A stretch of 52,928 bases of DNA from Bacillota bacterium (GCA_021793215.1 JAJYTE010000016.1:1-52928), one strand, 5' to 3'; positions 18,511 through 27,819 are shown, counted from the first letter of the stretch. Translations and numbers: made by a program. The notes: a model not told the origin generated them from the sequence alone.

Positions 18511-19573
18511 GTTGGTGCAGCCGGGCGAGCAACTCGCGCGCCGCGGCTGCCGCCTCGCGCTGCCGGTCCCCGGCGTACGCCCGAAGGCGCTGGGACCAGC
18601 CCGTGCGGCGGGAGAGGGCATCTGCCAGAAGCCCTGGCGCGGTGCCCGCTAGGGCGATGGGCACAAAGAGCCCGTCGTCCCCCAAGGAACGGTGCAGTTC
18701 AGAAACCTTCGCGTCGTAGGCGATGCCGATGCTCGGGATCCCCTGGGCGGCGGCCAGAAGGCCTGCGTGCAGCCGCATGGCGACGATGCCGGCGCACTGT
18801 CCAAACTGGTCGACCGCACCCGCGAGCGTGGGCAGGCGGTCGGGCACCTCCAGGCTGTCCGCTCCCAGTGCCTCCTGCAGCATGTGACCGACCTCGAGGT
18901 CTGGCTCCTCCATCGCGATGAAGAGCGCCGGACGGTGAAAACGCCCCTGCACCGCGCGCAGGCCGCGCGCGACGGCGCCGACGTCGAGTCCCTGCCAGTG
19001 TCGCAGCGAGATGCCGAGCCGGTCGCCGGCGTCGCGTGCGGGCAGCGGCAGGGCCCAGGCGTGGTCCGGGACGAGCCGAGCCTCGACGCCGAGTTCCGCG
19101 CACAGCGACTGCGACGCCTCGTCGCGCACCGCGACGATCGCGGCGCTTCGCAGCGCGCGGGCGACGAGCGGGATCGCCCGTGGACGGAGGGGGCCCACGC
19201 CCACGCCCCAGAAGACGAGCGGCACGTGCGCACGCCGCGCCCAGTTGGCGAGCGACAGGGTGCGGCCAAGGGTGCCGCGGATGCCCCGGCGACCGGAGAT
19301 GTCCTGCAGGAGGCCGCCGCCGCCGAGGATCAGCGCGTCGCTACGTCGAAGTTCAACGGCGCGCGCCAGCATATCACGCGCCAGCGCGCGCGACATGGCG
19401 CGGACGCCATGCGTTTGGGCGGTCAGCTCCGGGTTGCCGGACAGTACCGTAAGGTCGACGTGGCAGGGGGCTTCCCGCATGAGGCGGAGGAGGCCGGCCA
19501 GCACGGCCTCGTCTCCCAGGTTGAAACCTCCGTAAAAGCCCGAAGCGAGAAGCCTTAGGCCGCGTTCGCTCAT
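18503..19573 (-). CDS. csaB: Polysaccharide pyruvyl transferase CsaB-like
   Basis: The 356-residue protein matches CsaB: ASGFYGGFNLGDEAVLAGLL at the N-terminus, LILGGGGLLQD, FWGVGVGPL, and the C-terminal RLHAGLLAAAQGIPSIGIAYDAKV. CsaB adds pyruvate ketals to the secondary cell wall polysaccharide, creating the anchor for SLH-domain proteins. ATG at 19573 begins the product right where homology begins. It is the first gene of a four-gene minus-strand operon and is divergent from the DUF4330 gene. Confidence 0.9.
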   Translation of the reverse strand: MSERGLRLLASGFYGGFNLGDEAVLAGLLRLMREAPCHVDLTVLSGNPELTAQTHGVRAMSRALARDMLARAVELRRSDALILGGGGLLQDISGRRGIRGTLGRTLSLANWARRAHVPLVFWGVGVGPLRPRAIPLVARALRSAAIVAVRDEASQSLCAELGVEARLVPDHAWALPLPARDAGDRLGISLRHWQGLDVGAVARGLRAVQGRFHRPALFIAMEEPDLEVGHMLQEALGADSLEVPDRLPTLAGAVDQFGQCAGIVAMRLHAGLLAAAQGIPSIGIAYDAKVSELHRSLGDDGLFVPIALAGTAPGLLADALSRRTGWSQRLRAYAGDRQREAAAAARELLARLHQHG

Positions 19574-19580
19574 GGGGCTA

Positions 19581-19589
19581 TGGTATAAT
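19581..19589 (+). promoter_or_regulatory. Extended -10 promoter for the DUF4330/O-antigen-ligase-like operon
   Basis: TGGTATAAT is a perfect extended -10 (TGN-TATAAT). No good -35 is visible, as is allowed for extended -10 promoters. It lies about 45 bases before the TTG start at 19634 and eight bases from the csaB start on the other strand. Confidence 0.65.
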
Positions 19590-19633
19590 AAATGACGCTT
19601 GTCTGCACCGCAATTCCGCCGGAGGTGTCCCGC

Positions 19634-20104
19634 TTGCGCAGACGGTTCAACGGCTTCGACATCCTGATCGCGGTCATCGTCGTGGTCGGACTCGTGTTGC
19701 TTGCGCGGCGGGGGTTGCATCACACCGGAACACTGACCGTGACGCACCCCGTGCTGTTCTCCGTCACCTCGTTGCCCACCCAGAACGCAGCCGCGATCGC
19801 GGCGCACATGACGGTGGGCGGAGCGGTGACCGTTTCGGCATCCGGCACGTTCGTCGCCTTCGGGGAGCTCGAGTCGGTACAGGTCGTTCCGTACTACACC
19901 GTGGTATCCGATGGCCACGGTGGGATCACGAAGGCGATCGACCCGACCGAGGAAGAGGTCCAGTTCACCGTGCTCGGTCAGGCCACCGTGAGCGGGCAGA
20001 CGGTCAAGATCAACGGCAACCCGTTCCTCGTCGGCCAGGAGTCGACGTTCCAGGAAGGCGGGTCGCAGCTGACGGGCATCATCAGCGACGAGAAGGTGCG
20101 CTAG
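19634..20104 (+). CDS. DUF4330-domain membrane-anchored protein
   Basis: The 156-residue protein has a short positively charged N-terminus, one membrane segment (about residues 8-24, DILIAVIVVVGLVLLA) and a beta-rich outer domain in which a PVLFSV strand, an AHMTVGGAV strand and a closing LVGQESTF resemble DUF4330. Function of that family is unknown. TTG at 19634 is selected because GGAGGTG ends eight bases before it; an ATG at 19592 is too close to the -10 box to be on the mRNA. It is followed after three bases by a polysaccharide ligase/polymerase-like gene, so a role in surface glycan assembly is plausible. Confidence 0.7.
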   Translation: MRRRFNGFDILIAVIVVVGLVLLARRGLHHTGTLTVTHPVLFSVTSLPTQNAAAIAAHMTVGGAVTVSASGTFVAFGELESVQVVPYYTVVSDGHGGITKAIDPTEEEVQFTVLGQATVSGQTVKINGNPFLVGQESTFQEGGSQLTGIISDEKVR

Positions 20105-20107
20105 CCT

Positions 20108-21604
20108 GTGGAGCGTTTCTTGCAGACGGTCGAGGAGAGCGCCATCTTCCGGGTCCTCGCCGCGCTGAACGCAGACCTTTGGGCGCTGTGGCAGGGTTCC
20201 GCGGTCGGCGCCGCCTTCGAGGCGCTGGGCGCAGCGATCCGTCGCAGCTTCCTCGCGGGCCTGTTCGTCGGTGCCGGCGCCGCGCCGCCGTCAGCGATCG
20301 GGGGCTACCTGCGCCGCTCCATCGGTGCGGAGCGTGAGATCGCGCCCGCGCACCCGGTGGAACGATTCCTGCTGTACTTCGTCGTCATGTTCGTCCCGAT
20401 CGAACTTTGGCTCTTGACGCGCCTGCCGTCGGAGACGAAGTACCTCGGGGACGCGGCGGTCGTCCTACTGCTCCTGAGCGCGGCGATCCGGCTGAACAGG
20501 GCGGGATGGCCGCTGCGGCGGACTGCGGCGGATCTTCCGGTCGCCCTGCTTTTGGGCGCCTGCGTCCTCTCGACGCTCTGGAACTTCGTGCCGCTGCACA
20601 TCGCGTTCTTCGGCACGCGCGCCTACCTCGAGTACTACGCCCTCTACGCGGCGGTCGTCTACATTCCATTCGCGGAGGGCGATCGGCGTCAACTGATCCT
20701 CTGGCTGCTCGTGCTGGCGGGTGCCATCGCGCTCCTGGGAGACGCCCAGAAGTTCCTGAACGTAGCGACGCCGCGCCAGTGGCTCTCCGCTGCGGAGACG
20801 GCGACGACGCGCGCCTTCGGCACGATGGACAACCCGAACACCTTCGGAGGGTTCCTTGTTCTCACCCTCTCGCTGATGACGGCGATGCTATTCACCAAGG
20901 TGCGGGGCGGCCTGCGGACGCTCGCGCTGCTCGGGCTCGTGATCGGGCTGCCGGCGCTCCTCTTCACGCTATCGCGAGAAGCGCTGCTCGCCTTCGGCGC
21001 AGCGGCGCTGATCATCGCGGTGGTCACCGACCGGCGCTTCCTGCTCGTGCTTGTGGCCGGGGTGCTTTTGCTGCCGATCGCGGACCCGCACCTCGTCAGC
21101 CGATTCACCTTCGCGCTCAGCTCGAACTACCTCGCGGCCTCCAGCAGCTACGGCCGACTGCTCTTCTGGGAGAAGGGCCTGCACGCCTTTTGGCTGAACC
21201 CGCTGCTCGGATGGGGTCCGGGCCGGTTCGGCGGCAGCGTGGCGCACCTCTACGGCTCACCGGTCTTCACCCTTCTGGGCCTTGGCTATAACCCGATCAT
21301 CGACTCGCAGCACATCCAGACGCTCGTGGAGCTCGGCGCAGTGGGCTACATCGCCTACCTCTGGCTCGGTTTCGCCGCCGTCCGCGCCGGACTCAGACTC
21401 TACAAGCAGGACCTGGACCCCTTCTGGCGGGCTGTGGGCCTCGGCCTCGCCGCCGGAACGGTTGGCCTCTACATCCAGTCGTTCTTCGCGTCGCTGCTTG
21501 AGACCCACCAGGTGATCATCGTCTTCTGGCTGCTGTTCGCCATGGTCGCGTGGCGCCTGCGGGCGGCGCAGTCCGCCGCAGCGGCGCCTGCGCACGATTC
21601 CTGA
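20108..21604 (+). CDS. O-antigen ligase/polymerase-like membrane protein (Wzy_C/WaaL family)
   Basis: A 498-residue polytopic protein with about 11-12 membrane segments. The central region ETATTRAFGTMDNPNTFGGFLVLTL and the large outer loop containing LLFWEKGLHAFWLNPLLGWGPG are hallmarks of O-antigen ligase-like enzymes, which move a lipid-linked glycan onto an acceptor or polymerise it. The GTG at 20108 has AGAAGGTG upstream. It pairs with the DUF4330 gene and ends at a strong symmetric terminator. Confidence 0.87.
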   Translation: MERFLQTVEESAIFRVLAALNADLWALWQGSAVGAAFEALGAAIRRSFLAGLFVGAGAAPPSAIGGYLRRSIGAEREIAPAHPVERFLLYFVVMFVPIELWLLTRLPSETKYLGDAAVVLLLLSAAIRLNRAGWPLRRTAADLPVALLLGACVLSTLWNFVPLHIAFFGTRAYLEYYALYAAVVYIPFAEGDRRQLILWLLVLAGAIALLGDAQKFLNVATPRQWLSAAETATTRAFGTMDNPNTFGGFLVLTLSLMTAMLFTKVRGGLRTLALLGLVIGLPALLFTLSREALLAFGAAALIIAVVTDRRFLLVLVAGVLLLPIADPHLVSRFTFALSSNYLAASSSYGRLLFWEKGLHAFWLNPLLGWGPGRFGGSVAHLYGSPVFTLLGLGYNPIIDSQHIQTLVELGAVGYIAYLWLGFAAVRAGLRLYKQDLDPFWRAVGLGLAAGTVGLYIQSFFASLLETHQVIIVFWLLFAMVAWRLRAAQSAAAAPAHDS

Positions 21605-21619
21605 AGACCGCCGCTCGCA

Positions 21620-21655
21620 GCGAGGACCCGGCCGGATCTCCGGCCGGGTCCTCGC
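21620..21655. terminator. Bidirectional terminator
   Basis: A perfect 16-base-pair inverted repeat beginning GCGAGGACCC with a four-base ATCT loop lies between two convergent genes, 15 bases after the plus-strand stop and one base before the minus-strand stop. T-runs are minimal (TT). Confidence 0.85.
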
Positions 21656-21656
21656 T

Positions 21657-22376
21657 TCACGATCCCCGCAGTACGGCGCGCACGAGGAAGATCGGCAGCG
21701 CCAGCATACGGCCGATCCGCCGCGGTTCGCGCCACAGCCGGTAGAGCCACTCGAGTCCCAGCGCACGCATGGCCTGCGGGGCGCGAGGGACGCGCCCCGC
21801 CAGCACGTCGAAGGAGCCGCCGACGCCCATCAGCACGCGCGCTCGGGTCGCTGGCCCGTGCTGGCGCAGGAATGCCTCCTGAAGCGGCGAGCCCAGCGCG
21901 ACGAACAGGAGGTCGGCGCCGCTCCTCGCGATCTCCGAGGCGACCTCGACCGCATCGGAACGGGCGAAGTACCCGTCTCGCAGGCCGACCACCGAGATGC
22001 CGGGCAGGCGGCGAGAGAGTTCCTGCGCCGCGGCGTGGACCACCTCGCTGCGCGCACCGAGCAGGTAGACGCTCCAACCTTCCTGGCGCGCGCGTCCGCA
22101 GAGCCCGAGGAAGAGGTCGATACCGGTGACGCGCTCGCGCAGTCGGCCGCCGCGCAGCCGGCTCGCGACCAGGAGGCCCACCCCGTCGGCGATCCGCAGT
22201 CCGGCAGCCTCGATGAAGGCGCGCAGTTCGGGATCGCGCTGCGCCTTGACGACCTTCTCCGGGTTCACGGCCACGATCAGCAGGGGAGGGCCCTCGGCGA
22301 CGGCCGCGGCGGCCGCCCCGAGGGCGTCCTCCGTCGTCGTGACGTCGACCGGGATGTCGAGGAAGGTCTCCGTCAT
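21657..22376 (-). CDS. WecG/TagA/CpsF (GT26) glycosyltransferase
   Basis: The 239-residue enzyme matches GT26: NPEKVVKAQRDPELRAFIEAAGLRIADGVGLLVASRL, YLLGARSEVV, DGYFA, and LLFVALGSPLQEAFL with GVGGSFDVLAGRVPRAP. TagA adds ManNAc to undecaprenyl-linked GlcNAc, the first committed step of wall teichoic acid or a related linkage unit. It starts two bases after the stop of the dehydrogenase gene, so the two make one operon. A ManNAc-containing linkage for the polysaccharide made by the neighbouring genes is inferred. Confidence 0.92.
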   Translation of the reverse strand: MTETFLDIPVDVTTTEDALGAAAAAVAEGPPLLIVAVNPEKVVKAQRDPELRAFIEAAGLRIADGVGLLVASRLRGGRLRERVTGIDLFLGLCGRARQEGWSVYLLGARSEVVHAAAQELSRRLPGISVVGLRDGYFARSDAVEVASEIARSGADLLFVALGSPLQEAFLRQHGPATRARVLMGVGGSFDVLAGRVPRAPQAMRALGLEWLYRLWREPRRIGRMLALPIFLVRAVLRGS

Positions 22377-22377
22377 C

Positions 22378-23697
22378 TCAGATCTTCCAGTACGCGAGAC
22401 CCAGCGGTGCGAGGAGTTCGTCGCCATGCGGCAGCCAGTTGCGCGCGTCCACGACGATCGCGCCGGGGTGCATGGCGCCAAGGCGTGGGACGTCCTCAAG
22501 CCACGATTCGAGCGCCGTTTGGCGGGAGAGCAGCAGGAGCGCGTGCGCCCCCTCGATCGCCCAGGCGGGCTCGTCCCTCTGGAAGGCGAACTGCGGCGGC
22601 ACCGCCGGGTCGACCGCGCGCACCTCGGCGCCGAGCCCGCGCAAGGTCTCGCAGACCTCGACGGCGGGCGAGAGGCGCGCGTCGTTCGAGTAGTCCTTCA
22701 TCGCGAGGCCGAAGACGGCGACGCGCGGCGCGGCGTCCCCCGCAAGCGCCCGCGCGTGCGAGAGCGCGCGCTCCGCCAAAAGCGGCGGGACTTCGGCGTT
22801 CGTGCGCCGGGCGGCGAGCAGGGTGGGCGTCACGACGCCGTGTTCCTGCGCGAAGGGCAGGAAGTACGAGAGGGCGAGCGGCAGGCAGAAGCCACCGACG
22901 CCGGGACCGGGCTCCAACAGATGCACGCGCGTGTGGGTGTTGGCGAGGCGGATCACCTCGAACACGTCGATGTCCGCGGGTTCGCAGGCGCGCGCGAGCT
23001 CCTGGGCGACGGCGATGTTGACATCCCGCTGCACGTTCTCGATCACCTTGGAGAGTTCGGCCGCCTCCACCGACGCGGAAGTGGTGACGCTGGCCCGCGT
23101 TACCACCTCGACGACCGCCCTGGCGCGCGCGAGCGATGCCTCGTCGAATGCGCCGAGGATCACGGGCATTTCGCGGAACTCGCGGAACGCCCGCCCCTCG
23201 GCGATGCGTTCGGGGCAGTAGGCGATGAAGATGTCCTCGCCAACGTTTCGCCCGCGCGCGCGCGCGAGTGCAAGGAGGCTCTGGCGCGTGGTGCCGGGCG
23301 GCACCGTGCTGCGCAGGAGGACGAGGTGACCGGGCGGCGCAGCGTCCACGACTTCCTGCAGGGCGCCGCGCAGCGGTCCAAGGTCAAGGCCCGTCGGTCC
23401 ATGGGGAATGCCAACGGTCACGATCGTCGCATCCGCCTGGCGCGTCGCCTCGGCGGCGCTCCCCACCAGGTGGTAGCGGCCAGATGCGAGGGCAGCGGAT
23501 AGGATCGCAGCGATCGGCTGACCATCATCGGACTCCAGGTGGTGCGTAACGCCGCGCTCAAGTTCCGAGCGCAGCCGCGGGTCGTTCTCCGCGCCGAACA
23601 CTTCGGCGCCCTGCTGCCAGTAGGAGAGGGAGAGGGGGAGTCCGACAAAGCCGAGTCCGACGACTGCGATGCGCCGGTCTTGGGAGCTCGAAGGCAC
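22378..23697 (-). CDS. UDP-N-acetyl-D-mannosamine dehydrogenase-type nucleotide-sugar dehydrogenase
   Basis: A 439-residue UDP-sugar 6-dehydrogenase. The Rossmann motif VVGLGFVGLPL is at the N-terminus, and the catalytic cysteine is about C271 in GPGVGGFCLP. The central helix shows the family's EAAELSKVIENVQRDVNIA. It oxidises a UDP-sugar to the uronic acid, probably UDP-ManNAc to UDP-ManNAcA because of the adjacent TagA-type gene (inference); UDP-GlcNAc is the alternative. GTG 23697 is preferred over GTG 23706 because GAGGAG ends eight bases before it. Confidence 0.88.
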   Translation of the reverse strand: MPSSSQDRRIAVVGLGFVGLPLSLSYWQQGAEVFGAENDPRLRSELERGVTHHLESDDGQPIAAILSAALASGRYHLVGSAAEATRQADATIVTVGIPHGPTGLDLGPLRGALQEVVDAAPPGHLVLLRSTVPPGTTRQSLLALARARGRNVGEDIFIAYCPERIAEGRAFREFREMPVILGAFDEASLARARAVVEVVTRASVTTSASVEAAELSKVIENVQRDVNIAVAQELARACEPADIDVFEVIRLANTHTRVHLLEPGPGVGGFCLPLALSYFLPFAQEHGVVTPTLLAARRTNAEVPPLLAERALSHARALAGDAAPRVAVFGLAMKDYSNDARLSPAVEVCETLRGLGAEVRAVDPAVPPQFAFQRDEPAWAIEGAHALLLLSRQTALESWLEDVPRLGAMHPGAIVVDARNWLPHGDELLAPLGLAYWKI

Positions 23698-23779
23698 GCT
23701 GTTCACTCCTCGTCGCGCGGGCCGCTGTCAGCATGTGCTGCTGACAGTGTAGCCAAAGCGACCCGCGCGGTCGAGCGCG

Positions 23780-24550
23780 CTACGCGGCGGGCGTTGGCGC
23801 CTGCGCGGCCTGCGCGTCCTTGAGGAGCTGGTCGACCGTGACGAACGTGTAGCCTTTCTCCCGTAGACCGGAGAGGATCGCGGGCAGCGCGATGTCCGTC
23901 TGCTTGCAGGTGTCCGACGCGTGCAGGAGGACGATGTCGCCGGGATGCGCAAGGCGCAGCACGCGGTTCGTGATCGCGGCGACCCCGGGGTTCATCCAGT
24001 CGCGCGAGTCGGTTCCCCAGAGCACGATGGTGTAGCCCATGGACTCCGCGACCGCAAGTGTTCGCTTGTCGTAGTCCCCGTTCGGCGGCCGAACCATGTC
24101 CGTCTTCGTGCCGGCGACCTGCTCGAGAATGGTCTGCGCCTTCTGGATGTTGTCGCGCACCTGCGCGTCCGAAAGCCCGGAGTAGTTCACGTGCGCCTGG
24201 CCGTGGCTCTCGATCTGGAAGTGGTCGCGCTTGAGCAGCGCGACGAGCTCCGGATGGTGGGCGGACCAGGGTCCGGATAGGAAGAAGGTCGCGGGGACCT
24301 TGTCCTTCGCGAGGATCGCGATCACCTTGGGCGGCATCACCGTTCCCCAGCTGATGTCGAAGGTGAGGGCAAGTTCCTTCTTGGACAGCGCGACGGTTCG
24401 CAGCGGGGGCTTCGGTGCTGCGCTCGGCGTGGCGGAAGGGGCAACGGTACCGCCCGGCGACAGGAAGTAGAGCGCCGCCGCGATCACGACGAGCCCTCCG
24501 CCGATCGCAAGCCGTCGCCCCACCGTCCGGTCGGGGCTGATCGTCCACAT
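23780..24550 (-). CDS. Polysaccharide deacetylase, PdaB-like
   Basis: The 256-residue NodB-fold protein has an N-terminal membrane anchor (about residues 14-31) and the PdaB-type first motif LTFDISWG, then FFLSGPW, ESHGQAHVNY, RPPNGDYD, WGTDSRDWMNPG and VLLHASD. The single Asp in TFDISWG instead of TFDDG is normal for the PdaB subgroup, which is linked to spore wall or cortex maturation in Bacillus. ATG 24550 follows GGAGG by eight bases; the ATG at 24556 is too close. It diverges from fabF. Confidence 0.87.
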   Translation of the reverse strand: MWTISPDRTVGRRLAIGGGLVVIAAALYFLSPGGTVAPSATPSAAPKPPLRTVALSKKELALTFDISWGTVMPPKVIAILAKDKVPATFFLSGPWSAHHPELVALLKRDHFQIESHGQAHVNYSGLSDAQVRDNIQKAQTILEQVAGTKTDMVRPPNGDYDKRTLAVAESMGYTIVLWGTDSRDWMNPGVAAITNRVLRLAHPGDIVLLHASDTCKQTDIALPAILSGLREKGYTFVTVDQLLKDAQAAQAPTPAA

Positions 24551-24707
24551 ATGCATCGCCTCCGATGGCTGGTCGTCAATGGCTATGGTGCGCGGGGCGT
24601 GCTGAGCACACCCGCCCGTCCCAAGCGGAAGGCGCTGCGGGTTGGCGCAGCGAACTACCCAGAAATCCCCGGGGGGACAAAGAGCCAGGGGCGTAGGAGG
24701 GGACCGC

Positions 24708-25913
24708 TTGGCGAACGTAGTCGTGACCGGGATGGGCGCCCTGACGCCGTTCGGGACCGGTGTGGAGAGCCTTTGGCAGGGCGTGATGCAGAAGCGGACG
24801 GCCGTTCGGCGCATGGATGGCAGCTTCGGCCTCCCCGGACCCTCGCTCGGCGCACCGGTAGGTGACCTGCCGATTGAAGACGTGCTCGCGAAGTCCGAGA
24901 TCCGCCACTACGACCGGTTCATCCACCTGGCGCTCGTCGCGGCGCAGGAGGCGCTGATCGCATCGGGAGTTCTGGAAGTCGTCGACCGCGAGGGGATCGG
25001 CGTGTACATGGGCTGCGCCCTCGGCGGCGTGGAGACGATGTCGGCCGACACCGTCTCGCACGCTGCGGGAGCCCGCGTCGGCCCGCGCCTTCTGCCGAAG
25101 ACGATCCCGAACATGGCGGCGGCTGCGATCGCCGAGCATTGGGGTCTGCGCGGACCGAACATCACGTTCTCTACGGCCTGCTCCTCCGCGAACAATGCGA
25201 TCGGAGAGGCCTTCCTCGCCGTCGCGTCCGGCCGCGTCGAGGTCTGCCTCGCCGGGGGCGCCGAGTCGCTGTTCGCCGATGTCGTCATGTCCGGTCTGGA
25301 CGCCGCGCGGGCCCTGAGCCGGCGTTTCGACGACCCGCAAACCGCGTCCCGCCCCTTCTCCGCGGGGCGGGACGGCATGGTGATGGGGGAGGGCGCAGCA
25401 GTGCTTGTGCTCGAGGACGAGGCGCACGCCGCACGGCGCGGGGCGCAGGTGCTCGGCAGGGTGAGCGGCTACGGGCCCTCGGCCGACGCCCACCACCCGA
25501 CGCAGCCGCACCCCGAGGGCCGGGGCGCGGAACTCGCGATGCGGCGGGCGCTCGAGAGCGCGGGCCTTTCGCCCGGCCAGATCGACTACATCAACGCGCA
25601 CGGCACATCCACGCCGATCGGCGATGAGGTGGAGAGCATCGCAGTGCAGCGCGTGTTCGCCGCCGTGCCCCCGGTCAGTTCCCAGAAGGGCGCGATCGGC
25701 CATCTGTTGGGCGCCGCGGGCGCCGCGGAGGCGGTCATCACCTTGCTTGCGCTCGCGCGCGGCGTCCTCCCCCCGACGGTCAACTACCTCGGAGGCGGTC
25801 CGCAGGGCATCGACTTCGTGCCCGAGCCCAGGGCGGCGCAGATCCGTCGGGCGCTCTCAAACTCCTTCGGCTTCGGGGGCCAGAACGCCAGCATCGTTCT
25901 GGAGCGCGTGTGA
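24708..25913 (+). CDS. fabF: Beta-ketoacyl-ACP synthase II
   Basis: The 401-residue thiolase-fold enzyme condenses acyl-ACP with malonyl-ACP. The nucleophile is C158 in FSTACSSANNAIGEA; the histidines are in NAHGTSTPIGD and KGAIGHLLGAAGA. TTG 24708 gives the family N-terminus ANVVVTGMG and has TAGGAGGGG upstream. It begins an operon with plsX, a fakB-like and a fakA-like gene, tying elongation to phospholipid synthesis and fatty-acid uptake. Confidence 0.95.
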   Translation: MANVVVTGMGALTPFGTGVESLWQGVMQKRTAVRRMDGSFGLPGPSLGAPVGDLPIEDVLAKSEIRHYDRFIHLALVAAQEALIASGVLEVVDREGIGVYMGCALGGVETMSADTVSHAAGARVGPRLLPKTIPNMAAAAIAEHWGLRGPNITFSTACSSANNAIGEAFLAVASGRVEVCLAGGAESLFADVVMSGLDAARALSRRFDDPQTASRPFSAGRDGMVMGEGAAVLVLEDEAHAARRGAQVLGRVSGYGPSADAHHPTQPHPEGRGAELAMRRALESAGLSPGQIDYINAHGTSTPIGDEVESIAVQRVFAAVPPVSSQKGAIGHLLGAAGAAEAVITLLALARGVLPPTVNYLGGGPQGIDFVPEPRAAQIRRALSNSFGFGGQNASIVLERV

Positions 25914-26902
25914 GTGCCCAGATGGTGCGCGTCGCCGTCGACGCCCTCGGCGGGGACCACGCCCCGCACGCCGCGATCGAGGGGGTGCGGATCGCGCTCT
26001 CGGAGGATCCTGCGCTGCACGTGCGGCTGGTCGCGACGCCGGCGGTCCTGCGGACCGCCGAGGGCCTGCTTCGCGACGTCGCATCCCAGGTGACGTTCGT
26101 GCCGTCTGGCGAGGGGGTGCCTGACGGACACCATCCGGCCCCCTACCTGCGGCGCCACCCCGACGCCTCGATCGCGGTCGCGGTCCGCGAAGTGAGGGAC
26201 GGCCATGCCGACGCCGCGCTGGGCGTCGGCCACACCGGCAGCGTGATGATCGCGGCGCGGTGGATTCTCGGTACCCTGCCTGGCGTCTTGCGCCCGGTCG
26301 CCGCTGGCGTGCTGCCGATCGGAGCGCAGCCGGTGCTCGTCGACCTCGGGACGAGCGCGGAGTGCGACGCGCGGGAACTGCTGACCTTCGCCGCGCTCGG
26401 TGCGGCCTACGCCCGTGCGATGCGGGGCATCTCGGCACCGCGCATCGCACTCGTCTCGAACGGCCGCGAGCCCGGCAAGGGAACGAGGGTGGTGCAGGAG
26501 GCCTACGCGCTCTTCGAGGAGCGCGTGCCGAACTTCATCGGCTACCGTGAGGGCACCGACATGGTCGACGGCGACGCCGACGTCCTGGTGGCGGACGGCT
26601 ACATCGGCAACGTGATCATCAAGTGGATGGAGGGTATCGCCCACCAGCTCGCCGCGCTTTCCGGGGCTACCCGCGAACTCGCGGAGCAGATCGAGCGCAT
26701 GCGCGACGTCACCCTCTCCAGACTGCCGATCTCGCTGCTCGGTGTACCGGGCGTGGTGCTCCCTGGACACGGCCGCTCCCAGGCGGCGGATATCGGGAGG
26801 CTGCTCGCCAGGTCCGCCGACGCTGTGCGAGGCAGGCTCGCGGAACTGGTTCGGCAGGAAATCGCGCACTTCGTTGGAGAAGTTTCGGCGGAGCGGGAGT
26901 AG
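25910..26902 (+). CDS. plsX: Phosphate acyltransferase PlsX
   Basis: A 330-residue acyl-ACP:phosphate transacylase that makes acyl-phosphate for glycerol-3-phosphate acylation by PlsY. The family N-terminus AVDALGGDHAP, DGHADAALGVGHTGS, the phosphate loop near NGREPGKG and GLxPGHGRS-type LPGHGRSQAAD are visible. The GTG start overlaps the fabF stop (GTGA). It sits between fabF and the FakB/FakA pair, which feed acyl-phosphate into the same step. Confidence 0.95.
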   Translation: MSAQMVRVAVDALGGDHAPHAAIEGVRIALSEDPALHVRLVATPAVLRTAEGLLRDVASQVTFVPSGEGVPDGHHPAPYLRRHPDASIAVAVREVRDGHADAALGVGHTGSVMIAARWILGTLPGVLRPVAAGVLPIGAQPVLVDLGTSAECDARELLTFAALGAAYARAMRGISAPRIALVSNGREPGKGTRVVQEAYALFEERVPNFIGYREGTDMVDGDADVLVADGYIGNVIIKWMEGIAHQLAALSGATRELAEQIERMRDVTLSRLPISLLGVPGVVLPGHGRSQAADIGRLLARSADAVRGRLAELVRQEIAHFVGEVSAERE

Positions 26903-26915
26903 AGGGGGAGAACGC

Positions 26916-27782
26916 TTGACGCAGAAGGTCGCCATCGTGTCGGACAGCACGCTAGACCTGCCGGACGAGATGATCGAGCGCCTGAAGATCTCCGTCGCGC
27001 CGGTCCATGTGCTGGCCGGCGGCAAGGATTACCGCGACCGGATCGACATCAGCATTGAGGAAGCCAACCGGATGATGGTGGAGGGGAGCGTCCGGCTCAC
27101 GACCGCCGCCGCTTCGGCGGCCGACTTCCTCCTGGCGCTTGAGCAGGCGCAGGAGATCGCCCCGTCGATCATCGTGCTCTCGGTCTCGCCGACCCTCTCC
27201 GCCACCTACAACTCGGCGCGGACGGCGATCGAGCTCTTGGAAGGCGATTCGGACGTCACGCTGTTCGAGACCCACACGGTGACCGCGTCGCAGGGCCTCG
27301 TCGTGCGCCACCTCGCGGAGATGGCGCACGACGGTGCCGGCAAGGACGAAATCTGCAGCGCGGCGCCGCGTCTGATCGACCGCGTGCGGATGGTCGTGAC
27401 GACCCAGACGGCGGCGTTCACCAAGCAGGGCGGACGCTACACGTCGGAGGCAGAGGCCGCGGACGTCGAAGCCGGCAACCCGGTGCTCAGGGTCTGGGAG
27501 AAGGGATGGCGCGAACTCAGCCGCGCGAACAGCCGCGCGGAGTCGCTCGAGCGCCTGCTCGACGTGATGCGGTCGGACCTCGAGGAGATGGGGTTCCGGC
27601 CGGGCGACAGCCTGCGCGTCGCGGTGGACCACGTGGTCTGCCCCGAAGACGCGGCGACGCTGGAGCGTCGGCTGAAGGAGATCTACGCCCTCGACGAGGT
27701 GGATATCTGGCAGATGGCCCCGACGGCGGCCGCGCATCTCGGCCCGGGCACCATCGGCATTGCCTATTTGGCCGAAGGCTAG
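26916..27782 (+). CDS. DegV/FakB-family fatty-acid-binding protein
   Basis: A 288-residue EDD-fold protein with the DegV opening KVAIVSDSTLDLPDE, a TTAAASAADFL segment where the lipid carboxylate-binding TSxPS loop normally lies, and the C-terminal GPGTIGIAY. FakB proteins hold a fatty acid while FakA phosphorylates it. TTG 26916 follows GAGGGGGAG. Gene order plsX-fakB-fakA supports a role in incorporating exogenous or recycled fatty acids. Confidence 0.9.
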   Translation: MTQKVAIVSDSTLDLPDEMIERLKISVAPVHVLAGGKDYRDRIDISIEEANRMMVEGSVRLTTAAASAADFLLALEQAQEIAPSIIVLSVSPTLSATYNSARTAIELLEGDSDVTLFETHTVTASQGLVVRHLAEMAHDGAGKDEICSAAPRLIDRVRMVVTTQTAAFTKQGGRYTSEAEAADVEAGNPVLRVWEKGWRELSRANSRAESLERLLDVMRSDLEEMGFRPGDSLRVAVDHVVCPEDAATLERRLKEIYALDEVDIWQMAPTAAAHLGPGTIGIAYLAEG

Positions 27783-27819
27783 TCCGGGCAGATCTCACGT
27801 ACTACGTAGCAATGGGGGG

